A stretch of DNA of 64,000 bases from contig JAFKDC010000015.1 of NCBI GenBank assembly GCA_017255395.1, positions 62,001-126,000 of the forward strand, read 5' to 3'. The stretch comes from Enemella evansiae. GTDB taxonomy: Bacteria; Pseudomonadota; Alphaproteobacteria; Rhodobacterales; Rhodobacteraceae. Positions 7,837 to 16,012 of this stretch are shown one piece after another. Position numbers and translations under genes: made by a program. A model generated the notes under the pieces. The model made no database searches. It was not told the origin of the DNA and worked only from the letters and a program-made list of their open reading frames with translations. Position 1 is the stretch's first letter. The number at the start of each line of letters is the position of its first letter.

Positions 7837-10037
7837 CGCAGGGCGACGGGGGCAGGGCCGGTCGCGTGGGGGCGGCGCTGCGCATGGTGCCGGTGCCTGC
7901 CAAGGGTGTGGCGCAGGCGCCGCGCCATTCCGACCGGGCGCGGTCCCGGGCCGCGCTGATCCGGGTGCTGGCCGGGCGTCTGGGGGTCGAGGCACGCAGC
8001 CCCGACGTGCTGGAGGCGCTGACCCGCAACGCCGGACCGAACGACAGTTTCGACGGCGATGCGCTGAAGGCCGGGGCCGAGGCAGCCGGGCTTCTGGCGC
8101 GGGTGCAGGATGTGCCGTCGCTCGAGGCCGCCGACTGGCCCGCGCTGGCGCTGATGACGAACGGGCAGGCGGTGCTGGTTCTGGCGCGCGACGGCGACTG
8201 GCTGACGATCTACGACGAGACCACCGCCTCGCGGCAGGCCGAGGTCGGGCTTGCGGAGTTCTGCGGCCCCTTCGCGGGGCAGGTGGTCCGGGCCGAGGCT
8301 CCGGTGCAGATGCTGGCCGAAATCCACGCCAGCGCCGAGGCGGAACAGCATTGGTTCTGGGGCCAGTTCGCGCCTTTCCGCCGGGCCTTTGGCGAGGTGG
8401 CTCTGGGGTCGCTGGTGGCGAACCTTCTGGCGGTCTCGGTGGCGCTGTTCAGCCTGCAGGTCTACGACCGGGTGATCCCGCACCAGTCCGAGGCGACGCT
8501 TTGGGTGCTGGCGGCGGGCGCCGCGCTGGCGCTGCTGATGGAAGGTTTCCTGAAGGTCGCGCGCTCGCGGCTGCTGGACGGGGCCGGGCGGCAGATCGAG
8601 ATGGGCGCGCAGCGTCTGCTGATGGGGCGGCTGCTGGGCATGCGGTCGGATCTGGCCGGACGCTCACCCTCGCAATTGTTCTCGGCGATGCGCGACTTCG
8701 GTTCGGTGCGCGAGTTCTTCACCGCCTCGACCGTGGGGGCGATGGCCGACATCCCCTTCATCTTCGTCTTCCTTGCCCTTGTCTGGTCGATTGCCGGATC
8801 GGTGGTCTGGGTGCTGATCGCGGGCGGCATCCTGATGGTCGTGCCGGGTTTCCTGATGCAGCGCCGCATGATCCGGCTGACCAAGGAAATGCAGGGTGCC
8901 TCGACCCGGCAGGCGCGCCTGCTGATGGAGGCGGTGGGCGATCTCGACACCATCAAGACGCAGCGTGCCGAGGCTCGGTTCGCGCGGATCTGGGAAGAAC
9001 TGACCGCCGTGCAGGCGCTGAAAAGCTCGGACCAGCGGCGGCTGGCGGCCTCGCTGACCTTCTGGAGCCAGGGCCTGCAACAGGCGACCTATGTCTGTGC
9101 CGTGATCACCGGGACCTATCTGGTCTTCGCCGGAGAGTTCACCGTGGGCAGCATCATCGCCGTCGGCATCCTGTCCTCGCGCACGCTGGCCCCGCTGACG
9201 CAGCTGTCCGGCATCCTCGCGCGCTGGGGCAACGTCAAGGCGGCGCTCGACGGTCTCGACGGGCTGGCGGGCGTGGCGCAGGACCGGGCGCCCGCGCGCA
9301 GCTACCTGCGGCGCGAAAGGCTGGAGGGCCGCTTCGAGGTGCAGGGCGCCGCCTTCCGCTACGACCCCGAGGGCGCGGCGGCGGTGGACCTGCAGAACCT
9401 CGTGATCCAGCCGGGGCAGGTGCTGGCGGTGCTGGGCGCCAACGGCTCCGGCAAGTCGACGCTTCTGAAGATGCTGACGGGGCTCTATGCGCCCGCCTCG
9501 GGCAAGGTGCTGGTGGACGGCACCGAGATGAGCCAGATCGAGCCGCGCGACCTGCGACGGTCGATCGGCTATCTGGGGCAGGAGGTGCGGCTGTTTCAGG
9601 GCACCCTGCGCGACAACCTGAACCTGTCGATGCTGGAGCGCGACGACGGGCGGCTTTATCAGGCGCTGGATTTCGCCGGGTTGGGGCCATTCGTGAAGGC
9701 CCATCCCAAGGGGCTGGATCTGGATATCCGCGACGGCGGCGAAGGGATGTCGGTGGGGCAGCGCCAGAGCATCGGCTGGGCGCGTCTGTGGTTGCAGGAC
9801 CCGGAAATCTGCCTGCTGGACGAACCCACCGCCGCGCTGGACCAGACGCTGGAAAAGACGCTGATCTCGCGGCTCGAAGGCTGGCTGGCCGGACGCACGG
9901 CGGTGATCGCCACGCACCGCGTGCCGATCCTGCAACTGGCCTCGCGCACGCTGATCCTTGCAAACGGGCGGCTGGCGGTGGACGGGCCGCGCGATCAGGT
10001 GCTCGACCACCTGCGCAGCACGCAGGGGGCCGCCTGA
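7833..10037 (+). CDS. Type I secretion ABC transporter, permease/ATPase fusion (LapB-like)
   Basis: The 734-residue protein has three parts. Residues 35-160 form a degenerate C39-peptidase-like domain without an evident catalytic Cys, as in LapB/LssB and other exporters of adhesins. A six-helix membrane domain spans about 185-480. The nucleotide-binding domain has Walker A GANGSGKST at 535-543, the signature around MSVGQRQ at 639-645, Walker B ICLLDEP with D663/E664, and an H-loop in IATHRVP. It should couple ATP hydrolysis to export of the neighbouring adhesin. GTG 7833 overlaps the previous stop by 4 bp. No processing of a double-glycine leader is expected because the N-terminal domain looks inactive. 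Confidence 0.92.
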   Translation: MTQGDGGRAGRVGAALRMVPVPAKGVAQAPRHSDRARSRAALIRVLAGRLGVEARSPDVLEALTRNAGPNDSFDGDALKAGAEAAGLLARVQDVPSLEAADWPALALMTNGQAVLVLARDGDWLTIYDETTASRQAEVGLAEFCGPFAGQVVRAEAPVQMLAEIHASAEAEQHWFWGQFAPFRRAFGEVALGSLVANLLAVSVALFSLQVYDRVIPHQSEATLWVLAAGAALALLMEGFLKVARSRLLDGAGRQIEMGAQRLLMGRLLGMRSDLAGRSPSQLFSAMRDFGSVREFFTASTVGAMADIPFIFVFLALVWSIAGSVVWVLIAGGILMVVPGFLMQRRMIRLTKEMQGASTRQARLLMEAVGDLDTIKTQRAEARFARIWEELTAVQALKSSDQRRLAASLTFWSQGLQQATYVCAVITGTYLVFAGEFTVGSIIAVGILSSRTLAPLTQLSGILARWGNVKAALDGLDGLAGVAQDRAPARSYLRRERLEGRFEVQGAAFRYDPEGAAAVDLQNLVIQPGQVLAVLGANGSGKSTLLKMLTGLYAPASGKVLVDGTEMSQIEPRDLRRSIGYLGQEVRLFQGTLRDNLNLSMLERDDGRLYQALDFAGLGPFVKAHPKGLDLDIRDGGEGMSVGQRQSIGWARLWLQDPEICLLDEPTAALDQTLEKTLISRLEGWLAGRTAVIATHRVPILQLASRTLILANGRLAVDGPRDQVLDHLRSTQGAA

Positions 10038-10208
10038 GATGCGCGCGGGGCTAGGCACGCCAGACCTCGGTCCGGTCCGGGGCCTGCTGTCTGACCTGCA
10101 CGGCGCGCCGCTGGCTCGCGCCATGGTCCGTTGCCGGGGCGTCGGGATCGTCCCGGTGCCGGGCGCGGGGCAAGTGCTGCGCCCAAAGCCGTCGCGGAGG
10201 CCTTCCAG

Positions 10209-11390
10209 ATGACCCTGAGCACCACCGACCTGACCGCCCAGTTGGGCGCCCGGATGCGCGGGCCGTCGCTGACCGTCTGGCTTTGCGCCGCGACCGTGCT
10301 GGCCTTCCTCGTCTGGGCCTCGATGGCATGGCTGGACGAGATCGTGCGCGGCGACGGAGAGATCATCAGCAGTTCGCGCCCCCAGATCATCCAGAACCTC
10401 GAAGGCGGTATCCTCTCCGAGCTTCTGGTGAAGGAGGGCGACGAAGTGCTGCGCGGCGACATCCTTGCCCGCCTGCACGGCACGCAGTTCCGGTCGTCGG
10501 TGGACGACCTGCAAGACCAGATCACCGCCCTCGAGATCCGCCGCCTGCGGCTCGAGGCCGAACTGGCGGGGGCTTCGGTTGTCGAAGTCCCCGCGTCTTT
10601 GGCTGAGCGGTCGCGCGACCTGGTGGCCTCTGAACAGGCGCTTCTGGCGGCACGGCAGTCGGACTACCTGTCCCGGCGCGCGGGCGCGAAACGGGTGCTG
10701 GAACAGGCCGCGTCCGAGCGCAGCCTGATGGAGAACCTGCTGGACAAGAAGGTGGTGGCGCTGATCGAGGTGACTCGCGCCCGCAAGGCTCATGCCGACG
10801 CCGAGAAAGCCTTTGACGAGATCGTGACGCAGACGGAACTGGGCCGGGCCGAGGAGTATTCCGAGACGCTCAGGGAACTGGCGACGCTGCGGCAGAACCT
10901 GAAGGCCTCGCAGGATCAGCTGAATCGCACGGTGCTGACCTCGCCGATGCACGGGGTGGTGAACGCGCTGTCGGTGACGACCATCGGCGGCGTCGTGCGT
11001 CCGGGCGAAGAGATCATGCAGATCATCCCCATGGACGACGAGTTGTTCGTCGAGGCGCGGGTCCGCCCCGAGGATATTGCCAATATCCGCCCGGGGCAGG
11101 AGGCGACGGTGAAACTGTCGGCCTACGACTACACCATCTACGGCACGCTCAAGGGTCGGGTGGACGTGATCTCGGCGGATACCTTCAAGGACGAGCGCCG
11201 CCCCGAGAGCGAGCCGCACTACAAGGTGACGGTCCGCGTCGACCTGAACGACCTGAGCGACCGGCAGGCCGCGATGGAGATCCGCCCCGGCATGCAGGCA
11301 CAGGCGGAACTGCACACCGGTGAGAAGACGGTGCTGCAATACCTGCTTAAACCGCTGTACAAATCGCGCGAGGCCTTCCGTGAGCCCTAG
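10209..11390 (+). CDS. HlyD-family type I secretion membrane-fusion protein
   Basis: The 393-residue protein has a short cytoplasmic N-terminus and one membrane helix (about residues 20-42). A lipoyl-like half-motif around IQNLEGGILSEL is followed by a long coiled-coil hairpin (about 95-235), the second lipoyl half (TSPMHGVVN), and a beta-barrel ending before residue 393. It links the inner-membrane ABC exporter to the TolC-like channel. I chose ATG 10209 because the helix then sits at a normal distance from the N-terminus; the longer TTG version (10131) would add 26 residues of Gly/Arg-rich sequence with no support. A 170-bp gap separates it from the exporter gene, unlike the tight coupling upstream. 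Confidence 0.92.
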   Translation: MTLSTTDLTAQLGARMRGPSLTVWLCAATVLAFLVWASMAWLDEIVRGDGEIISSSRPQIIQNLEGGILSELLVKEGDEVLRGDILARLHGTQFRSSVDDLQDQITALEIRRLRLEAELAGASVVEVPASLAERSRDLVASEQALLAARQSDYLSRRAGAKRVLEQAASERSLMENLLDKKVVALIEVTRARKAHADAEKAFDEIVTQTELGRAEEYSETLRELATLRQNLKASQDQLNRTVLTSPMHGVVNALSVTTIGGVVRPGEEIMQIIPMDDELFVEARVRPEDIANIRPGQEATVKLSAYDYTIYGTLKGRVDVISADTFKDERRPESEPHYKVTVRVDLNDLSDRQAAMEIRPGMQAQAELHTGEKTVLQYLLKPLYKSREAFREP

Positions 11391-11510
11391 GGGGCGGGGC
11401 TGCGGCCCCTGACGTGCCGGTTGGGCGGAAAGGGCGCAGAATGGCGCAGTGACAGGGGCGCGAATCTGCGCTAGGTCACCGGGCAAACGCAAATCACGGG
11501 ACTTGGGACC

Positions 11511-11645
11511 ATGGCAGAACACAAGCACGGCTCGATGGACATCACCGTCCAGGAAAAGACCTTCGAGGGCTTCATCAGTTTCACCATCCGCGCGATGATC
11601 GTGATCCTGTGCCTGGTGATCTTCATGGCGGTCTTCAACGCCTGA
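11511..11645 (+). CDS. aa3-type cytochrome c oxidase subunit IV
   Basis: This 44-residue protein (MAEHKHGSMDITVQEKTFEG...) consists of a hydrophilic N-terminus with the conserved H-G-S-M-D-I and E-K-T-F-x-G-F motifs and one membrane helix (residues 24-43). That is the whole of the bacterial aa3 oxidase subunit IV family (COX4_pro_2), a small accessory subunit of the proton-pumping terminal oxidase. It stands alone here, away from the catalytic subunits, which is usual in Rhodobacteraceae. It follows the secretion locus by 120 bp and is probably transcribed from its own promoter. Confidence 0.93.
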   Translation: MAEHKHGSMDITVQEKTFEGFISFTIRAMIVILCLVIFMAVFNA

Positions 11646-11779
11646 CGCCACGCGCGCGCGGCGGGGCAGGATTGCCACAGGCCGCGCGCTTCTTCCCGGG
11701 ATGACACATTCGTGCCTTGGGTCCGGCGCTGTGCCGCGCGACCCTGCCCGGGGATTCTAGACATAACAGGGGTGGACCT

Positions 11780-12430
11780 ATGACGATCCGCGCGCTCTTC
11801 GCGGCCCTTGCCTGCGCCGTTCTGGTGTCGGGCTGCGCCGGCAATGTGTCGGGGCCGAACGCCACCGCGGAAGAGGCGGCGCGCGCCGCCTATCGCCACG
11901 ACGGCCCGCCCGAGATCACGCTTTACACGATGATCAACAACCGCAGCGACGCGGGCGCCCATACGGCGATGATGATCAACGCGCCCTCGCAGCGGGTGGT
12001 CTTCGACCCCGCCGGGTCCGTGCGCTTCCAGAGCGTGCCAGAGATCGACGACGTCCTCTACGGCATCACACCCGAGGTCGAGGAGGTCTTCGAAAGCGCC
12101 CATGCGCGCGAGACCTATCGCGTGCGCATCCAGAAGACGACCGTGGCGCCCGAGGTGGCGGAACGCGCCCTTCAACTGGTTCAGGGCCACGGCGCCGTGC
12201 CTGCCGCACAGTGCAGCAAGGCGACCTCGGCCATCCTGCGGCAACTGCCGGGCTTCCAGAGCATCGGGTCGCAATGGTATCCCAACAACCTTGCCGATGA
12301 CTTCGCCCGTCTGCCCGGCGTCACGGAACGGGTGCGCCGCGAAATGGACGACGACGACAAGAGCCTTGCGGTGAAGGCCTATGAAGAGCGCAAGCGGAAC
12401 GCGCGGCTGGCCCTTGCCGCAGAGGGGTGA
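11780..12430 (+). CDS. Lipoprotein with possible permuted NlpC/P60-like fold
   Basis: The 216-residue protein has a signal peptide with lipobox VSGC (Cys19), so it should be membrane anchored. After a short linker comes a strand-rich region with H61 in GAHTAMMINAP and a D-P-A-G turn, and further on C145 in AAQCSKATSAIL at the start of a helix. His-first, Cys-later order with those local contexts is what circularly permuted NlpC/P60 (papain-like) hydrolases show, but I infer this only from spacing. The C-terminus is charged and helical. The start ATG 11780 follows a GGGGTGG-type purine stretch. No neighbour indicates its substrate; cell-wall or amide hydrolysis would be the guess. Confidence 0.72.
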   Translation: MTIRALFAALACAVLVSGCAGNVSGPNATAEEAARAAYRHDGPPEITLYTMINNRSDAGAHTAMMINAPSQRVVFDPAGSVRFQSVPEIDDVLYGITPEVEEVFESAHARETYRVRIQKTTVAPEVAERALQLVQGHGAVPAAQCSKATSAILRQLPGFQSIGSQWYPNNLADDFARLPGVTERVRREMDDDDKSLAVKAYEERKRNARLALAAEG

Positions 12431-12852
12431 GGGTACGGCGGACCCGTCCGCTGCCTTCATGAAAGGCTAACGGGTTCCCCCTCCCGACCGCCCTCTACAT
12501 TCAGGCGATTCGGTGAACATCCGGTTGAAGGCTGTGTCCCGGCGGGCCGCGTGCCGGTGCTGGGCCCATCCCGTGGGCCCCGGCAAACCGCCCCGAAAGG
12601 CCCCCGTCCGACAGCAGCGTGCCCTTCCGTCGAGGCGTCCCGCAGGCCGAAAGACGTCAAAGCGTTCCGCCTCTCTCCGGTGGAGCCGAGAGCCTGCCGC
12701 GCTCTCGGGGCATTGGTGTCACTGGATGCCCCGAGTTTTCGGCGATACGCTGTAGCCAGCCCGAACCCACGGTCCTCAGGTCGAAACACGCTGTGTCCCG
12801 GCGGGCGCGGCGCCGTGTCGGCGCAGGTCCGTTCGTGGCGCGGGAAAGACCC
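12431..12852. other. Non-coding stretch with strong hairpins; candidate small RNA or long 3' UTR
   Basis: I see no credible gene in these 422 bp. It holds a GGGCCCA/TGGGCCC hairpin at 12562-12580, a strong rho-independent terminator at 12704-12740 reading rightwards, and an alternative stem (12687-12693 with 12701-12707) that shares bases with the terminator arm. Two copies of the 17-mer GCTGTGTCCCGGCGGGC lie at 12531-12547 and 12790-12806. The terminator is nearly 280 bp beyond the lipoprotein stop, so either that mRNA has a long 3' UTR or an independent RNA ends here. Confidence 0.5.
12704..12740 (+). terminator. Rho-independent terminator with 10-bp stem
   Basis: CTCGGGGCAT at 12704-12713 pairs perfectly with ATGCCCCGAG at 12726-12735 across a 12-base loop, followed immediately by TTTTC. 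It reads on the plus strand. An upstream stem CGAGAGC/GCTCTCG competes for 12704-12707. Confidence 0.75.
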
Positions 12853-13176
12853 TCAGCCCCCCAGCCAGGCCCCGCCCAGCATGACGGCCGCCCCGATGCC
12901 CATGGCCGCGTAGAGGTTCTTTGTCACGTAGCCCACGGCCAGCGTCAGGAAGGCCGCCGACAGGCGCAGCGGGTCGGTTTCGCCCTCCGTCGCCTTGGGC
13001 CAGAGCACCAGCGGCGCGACCAGCGCGGGCATGACCGCGACGGCGGTGTAGCGCAGGTGGCGCAGCAGCCAGGGCGGCATGGCCCGGTTGCCCACCAGCC
13101 CCAGAAACACGAAGCGCAACGCGAAGGATCCGACCCCCAGCGCGGCGATGACGATCCAGAGTGCTGACTTATCCAC
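12853..13176 (-). CDS. azlD: AzlD family branched-chain amino acid exporter subunit
   Basis: The 107-residue hydrophobic protein has about four membrane helices and the AzlD pattern: an N-terminal WIVIAALGVGSFALRF helix, a central PPWLLRHLRYTAVAVMPAL segment with the conserved Arg-Tyr and Pro, and a glycine-rich last helix. With AzlC it forms a small exporter for branched-chain amino acids or analogues. The GTG start at 13176 was chosen because the membrane part then begins at once; a longer frame upstream would lie inside azlC. The first 8 bp overlap the end of azlC, so the pair is translationally coupled. Confidence 0.85.
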   Translation of the reverse strand: MDKSALWIVIAALGVGSFALRFVFLGLVGNRAMPPWLLRHLRYTAVAVMPALVAPLVLWPKATEGETDPLRLSAAFLTLAVGYVTKNLYAAMGIGAAVMLGGAWLGG

Positions 13177-13888
13177 GGGCCGCCTCCCGCATCTCGACAC
13201 GGCGTTCGACCTCGGCCCCCGCCAGCATGCCCAGCACCGCCGCAACCATCAGGCCAAGGTTGTAGGGTAGCCCGGCCAGGGCCAGCGCCGCCAGCGCCGC
13301 GACCAGCGCGGCCACCCGATGCGCGCCGGTGCGCAGGGCCGGGCCAAGCATCGCAAGGAAGGCCAGCGGCAGCACGAAATCAAGCCCGAGGCCCGGCGGA
13401 AAGGTCTCTCCGACCAGTGCGCCGACGACGGTGAAGGCGTACCACGGGGGGCAGATCGGCGTCGCGACCCCCATGAAATAGGCGTAGCGCTCGGCCCGTG
13501 TCATCTCTGGCCGCTTCTCGTATTCGATGGCCGCGGCGGCATAGGTCTGGTCTACAAGGAAATAGGCCGCGAAGATCCGCTTCTTCAGGCTCAGCCCGCC
13601 GAGGTAGGGCGTGATAGAGGCGGAATACATCGCCATCCGCAGGTTCACCGCCAGGGCCGAGGCAATCACGATCAGCGTCGGCGCCTGTTCGGACATCAGT
13701 TGCAGCGCGGTGAACTGCGCGGCGCCCGCGATCACGACGATGGAAAAGCCCAGCGATTCCAGTACCGTCAGCCCGGCCTCTGTCGCCAGAACGCCGAAGA
13801 GCACGGCAAAGGGGCCGACCACCATCAGGAAGGGCAGCCCGTCGCGAACGCCGCGCCAGTAGCTTGACTTCACCCCGTCATTTGCCAT
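13169..13888 (-). CDS. azlC: AzlC family branched-chain amino acid exporter permease
   Basis: The 239-residue membrane protein carries the AzlC signatures: a W-R-G-x-x-D-G-L-P-F start, an A-G-A-A-Q-F-T-A-L-Q-L helix, an L-R-M-A-M-Y-S-A-S segment and a D-Q-T-Y-A motif, with about eight hydrophobic helices. It is the larger subunit of the AzlCD exporter. The ATG at 13888 gives a typical AzlC N-terminus (MANDGVKSSYWRG). It is transcribed away from fdhD, the starts being only 51 bp apart, so the two transcription units probably share a compact divergent control region. Confidence 0.9.
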   Translation of the reverse strand: MANDGVKSSYWRGVRDGLPFLMVVGPFAVLFGVLATEAGLTVLESLGFSIVVIAGAAQFTALQLMSEQAPTLIVIASALAVNLRMAMYSASITPYLGGLSLKKRIFAAYFLVDQTYAAAAIEYEKRPEMTRAERYAYFMGVATPICPPWYAFTVVGALVGETFPPGLGLDFVLPLAFLAMLGPALRTGAHRVAALVAALAALALAGLPYNLGLMVAAVLGMLAGAEVERRVEMREAARG

Positions 13889-13939
13889 GACTGACCCCCG
13901 ATCCTGTTGCCCTCTTGCCCTATCCAAGGCCCCGACCAG

Positions 13940-14815
13940 ATGCAATCGCCCGCCTCCGACTACCTCATCGCACCGCTTGCCGGGGACCGCCGCCTGACGC
14001 GCAGCGTCTCGGGCACCGACCATACCGGCGCCGCGATCGAGACAGCGGTGGTCGAGGAGCGCCCGCTGACGATCTACCTGAACCGGCAGGAGATCGTGAC
14101 CGCCATGACCATCGGCGATTACCCCGAGTATCTGGCGCTGGGGTTCCTGCGCAATCAGGGGATGCTGGGCGACGACGAAACCGTGACCGGCGTGGACTAC
14201 GACGAAGAGCTGGAAACTGTGGTCGTCCGTACCGCCTCCGAGACCACCTACGAGGAAAAGCTGCAAAAGAAGACCCGCACCTCGGGCTGCGCCGTGGGCA
14301 CGGTCTTCGGCGACATGATGGAGGGGCTGGAGGCGGTGACCCTGCCGCCCGCGCCGGTGCGGACCTCGTGGCTCTATGCGCTGGCGGCGAAGATCAACAC
14401 CACGCCCTCGCTGTATCTGGAGGCCGGGGCGATCCATGGCACGGTGCTGTGTCAGGGCGACCGCCCGCTGGTCTACATGGAGGATGTGGGCCGCCACAAC
14501 GCGGTGGACAAGATCGCCGGATGGATGTTCCGCGAAGGCGTCTCGCCCGACGACAAGATCCTCTACACCACCGGGCGGCTGACCTCCGAGATGGTGATCA
14601 AGACCGCGCTGATGGGCATTCCGGTGCTGGCCTCGCGGTCGGGCTTTACCGCCTGGGGGGTAGAGATCGCGCGGCAGGTCGGGCTGACCTGCATCGGGCG
14701 GATGCGCGGCAAGCGCTTTGTCTGCCTCGCGGGCGAAGAGCGGCTGATCCGCGACATCGACCCGGATGCGGTGCCGGAAGAAGACCGCAAGACCCGTCGC
14801 AAGAGCGCGGAATGA
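13940..14815 (+). CDS. fdhD: Formate dehydrogenase accessory sulfurtransferase FdhD
   Basis: The 291-residue protein matches FdhD, which passes sulfur from a cysteine desulfurase to the molybdenum cofactor of formate dehydrogenase. Family hallmarks seen are R-P-L-T-I-Y-L-N near residue 41, E-Y-L-A-L-G-F-L near 63, V-G-R-H-N-A-V-D-K with the cofactor-binding region, and G-R-L-T-S-E-M-V. The usual C-x-x-C sulfur-transfer loop here reads T-S-G-C-A-V-G, so Cys117 is kept but the second Cys is Gly120. ATG 13940 is preferred to TTG 13907. It heads a molybdenum-cofactor cluster with mobA and mobB-moeA downstream. Confidence 0.92.
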   Translation: MQSPASDYLIAPLAGDRRLTRSVSGTDHTGAAIETAVVEERPLTIYLNRQEIVTAMTIGDYPEYLALGFLRNQGMLGDDETVTGVDYDEELETVVVRTASETTYEEKLQKKTRTSGCAVGTVFGDMMEGLEAVTLPPAPVRTSWLYALAAKINTTPSLYLEAGAIHGTVLCQGDRPLVYMEDVGRHNAVDKIAGWMFREGVSPDDKILYTTGRLTSEMVIKTALMGIPVLASRSGFTAWGVEIARQVGLTCIGRMRGKRFVCLAGEERLIRDIDPDAVPEEDRKTRRKSAE

Positions 14816-14969
14816 CCGGGGCGGGTGCTGTCCGCGGGCCAGGCCCCGTCCCGCGCCCGGCACCGCCCTTGACGGCGGAGGCCCCGGGTCTTCACACTGT
14901 CTGTCCGGCTGGCGGCGGCCAGCGTCCCGGCAGGGCGGGGGTGCGCGCCGGAATAGCGGAGGCAGGGGC

Positions 14970-15386
14970 ATGAAGGACGACATGGACAGCGACACAAGAC
15001 TGGGGGAGGCCATCGCCGCCGCCCGCGACTTCATCCGCGACCGCCAGCGCGGCGACTGGCACTCGGTCGCCTCCGTGGTGCTGACCGCCTCGGGCAGGCG
15101 CTACATCGGCATGAACCTCGACAGCACCCTGCCGCGCGCCAGCATCTGCGCCGAACCGGTGGCCATCGGCATGGCCAAGGCCGCCGACCCGGACGATGTC
15201 GTGATCTTCTGCGGCGCGGTCAACCGGCGCGGAGAGGTCATCCCGCCCTGCGGATCCTGCCGCGAGCTGATGCTGGATTACGCGGCGGGCGCGCTGGTGG
15301 CGGTGCCCGACGGCGAGGACATGGCCTTTCGCCCGCTCTCGGACCTGATACCCACCGCTTACAAGGACGGGAAGCGCAAGCCGTGA
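14970..15386 (+). CDS. Cytidine deaminase-like zinc enzyme
   Basis: The 138-residue protein has the cytidine-deaminase zinc site: C60-A-E62 (ligand and catalytic acid) and P-C94-G-S-C97-R-E. The single-domain length fits tetrameric Cdd or blasticidin-S-deaminase-like enzymes. Family activity is hydrolytic deamination of cytidine or a related nucleoside or base; the exact substrate is not readable. It starts at ATG 14970 after a GGAGGCAGGGGC purine-rich stretch, and its stop overlaps the GTG of mobA (GTGA), so it is co-translated with molybdenum-cofactor genes although no pathway link is known to me. Confidence 0.85.
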   Translation: MKDDMDSDTRLGEAIAAARDFIRDRQRGDWHSVASVVLTASGRRYIGMNLDSTLPRASICAEPVAIGMAKAADPDDVVIFCGAVNRRGEVIPPCGSCRELMLDYAAGALVAVPDGEDMAFRPLSDLIPTAYKDGKRKP

Positions 15387-16012
15387 AACAACCACTTGGC
15401 GTCATACTCGCGGGCGGGCTGGCCACGCGCATGGGCGGCGGCGACAAGGCGCTGCTGAGCCTTGGCGGGCGGAGCCTTCTGGACCGCGTGACGGAACGGC
15501 TGGCGCCGCAGGTCGGTGCGGTGCTTCTGAACGCCAATGGCGATGCGGCGCGCTTTGCCGCCTCGGGCCTGCCGGTGCGCCCCGATCCGCTGCCGGATTT
15601 CCCCGGGCCGCTGGCGGGGGTTCTGGCGGGGCTGGACTGGGCCGCCGAACAGGGCGCCGAGGCGGTGGTCAGCGTCGCCGCCGACACGCCGTTCTTCCCC
15701 GAAGACCTCGTGCCGCGCCTGTTGCTGGCCGCCGAGGGGCAGGTCCATCCGCTGGTGCTGGCCGCGACCGAGGGCGAGGCAGAGACCCGCAGCCGCGCCC
15801 GCTCGGGCCTGATCCGGCACCCGACCTTCGGCCTCTGGCCGGTGGCGCTGCGCGACGACCTGCGCGCGGCCCTGCGGGACGGGCTGCGCAAGGTCGTGCT
15901 CTGGACCGAACGCCACGGCGGGCGAGAGACGGTCTTCCCCGCGGCGGGCTTCGACCCCTTCTTCAACATCAACACCCCCGAGGATCTCTCGCGGGCGGAG
16001 GCCATGTTGTGA
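15383..16012 (+). CDS. mobA: Molybdenum cofactor guanylyltransferase MobA
   Basis: The 209-residue protein has the nucleotidyltransferase motif ILAGGLATRMGGGDKALL at residues 8-25, a D-x-P-x-F-P-E-D motif that binds Mg-GTP (A-A-D-T-P-F-F-P-E-D), and a C-terminal N-I-N-T-P-E-D-L signature, all typical of MobA. It joins GMP to molybdopterin to form the guanine dinucleotide cofactor used by DMSO-reductase-family enzymes such as formate dehydrogenases. GTG 15383 overlaps the upstream stop and its own stop overlaps the next GTG (GTGA), so three genes are chained by 4-bp overlaps. Confidence 0.94.
   Translation: MKQPLGVILAGGLATRMGGGDKALLSLGGRSLLDRVTERLAPQVGAVLLNANGDAARFAASGLPVRPDPLPDFPGPLAGVLAGLDWAAEQGAEAVVSVAADTPFFPEDLVPRLLLAAEGQVHPLVLAATEGEAETRSRARSGLIRHPTFGLWPVALRDDLRAALRDGLRKVVLWTERHGGRETVFPAAGFDPFFNINTPEDLSRAEAML

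Noticed and set aside
8664-11678. 1004-residue minus-strand frame over the exporter and adaptor genes
   Set aside because: Antisense shadow; the plus strand carries textbook ABC and HlyD motifs.
12431-12852. Possible tRNA, RNase P, SRP or 6S RNA gene
   Set aside because: No cloverleaf, no RNase P core sequence, no SRP tetraloop region and no 6S-like long hairpin could be found; only an unclassified RNA is left as a possibility.
13889-15034. Extension of azlC to 15034 on the minus strand
   Set aside because: The extra sequence is antisense to fdhD and has no membrane helix; ATG 13888 gives a normal AzlC N-terminus.
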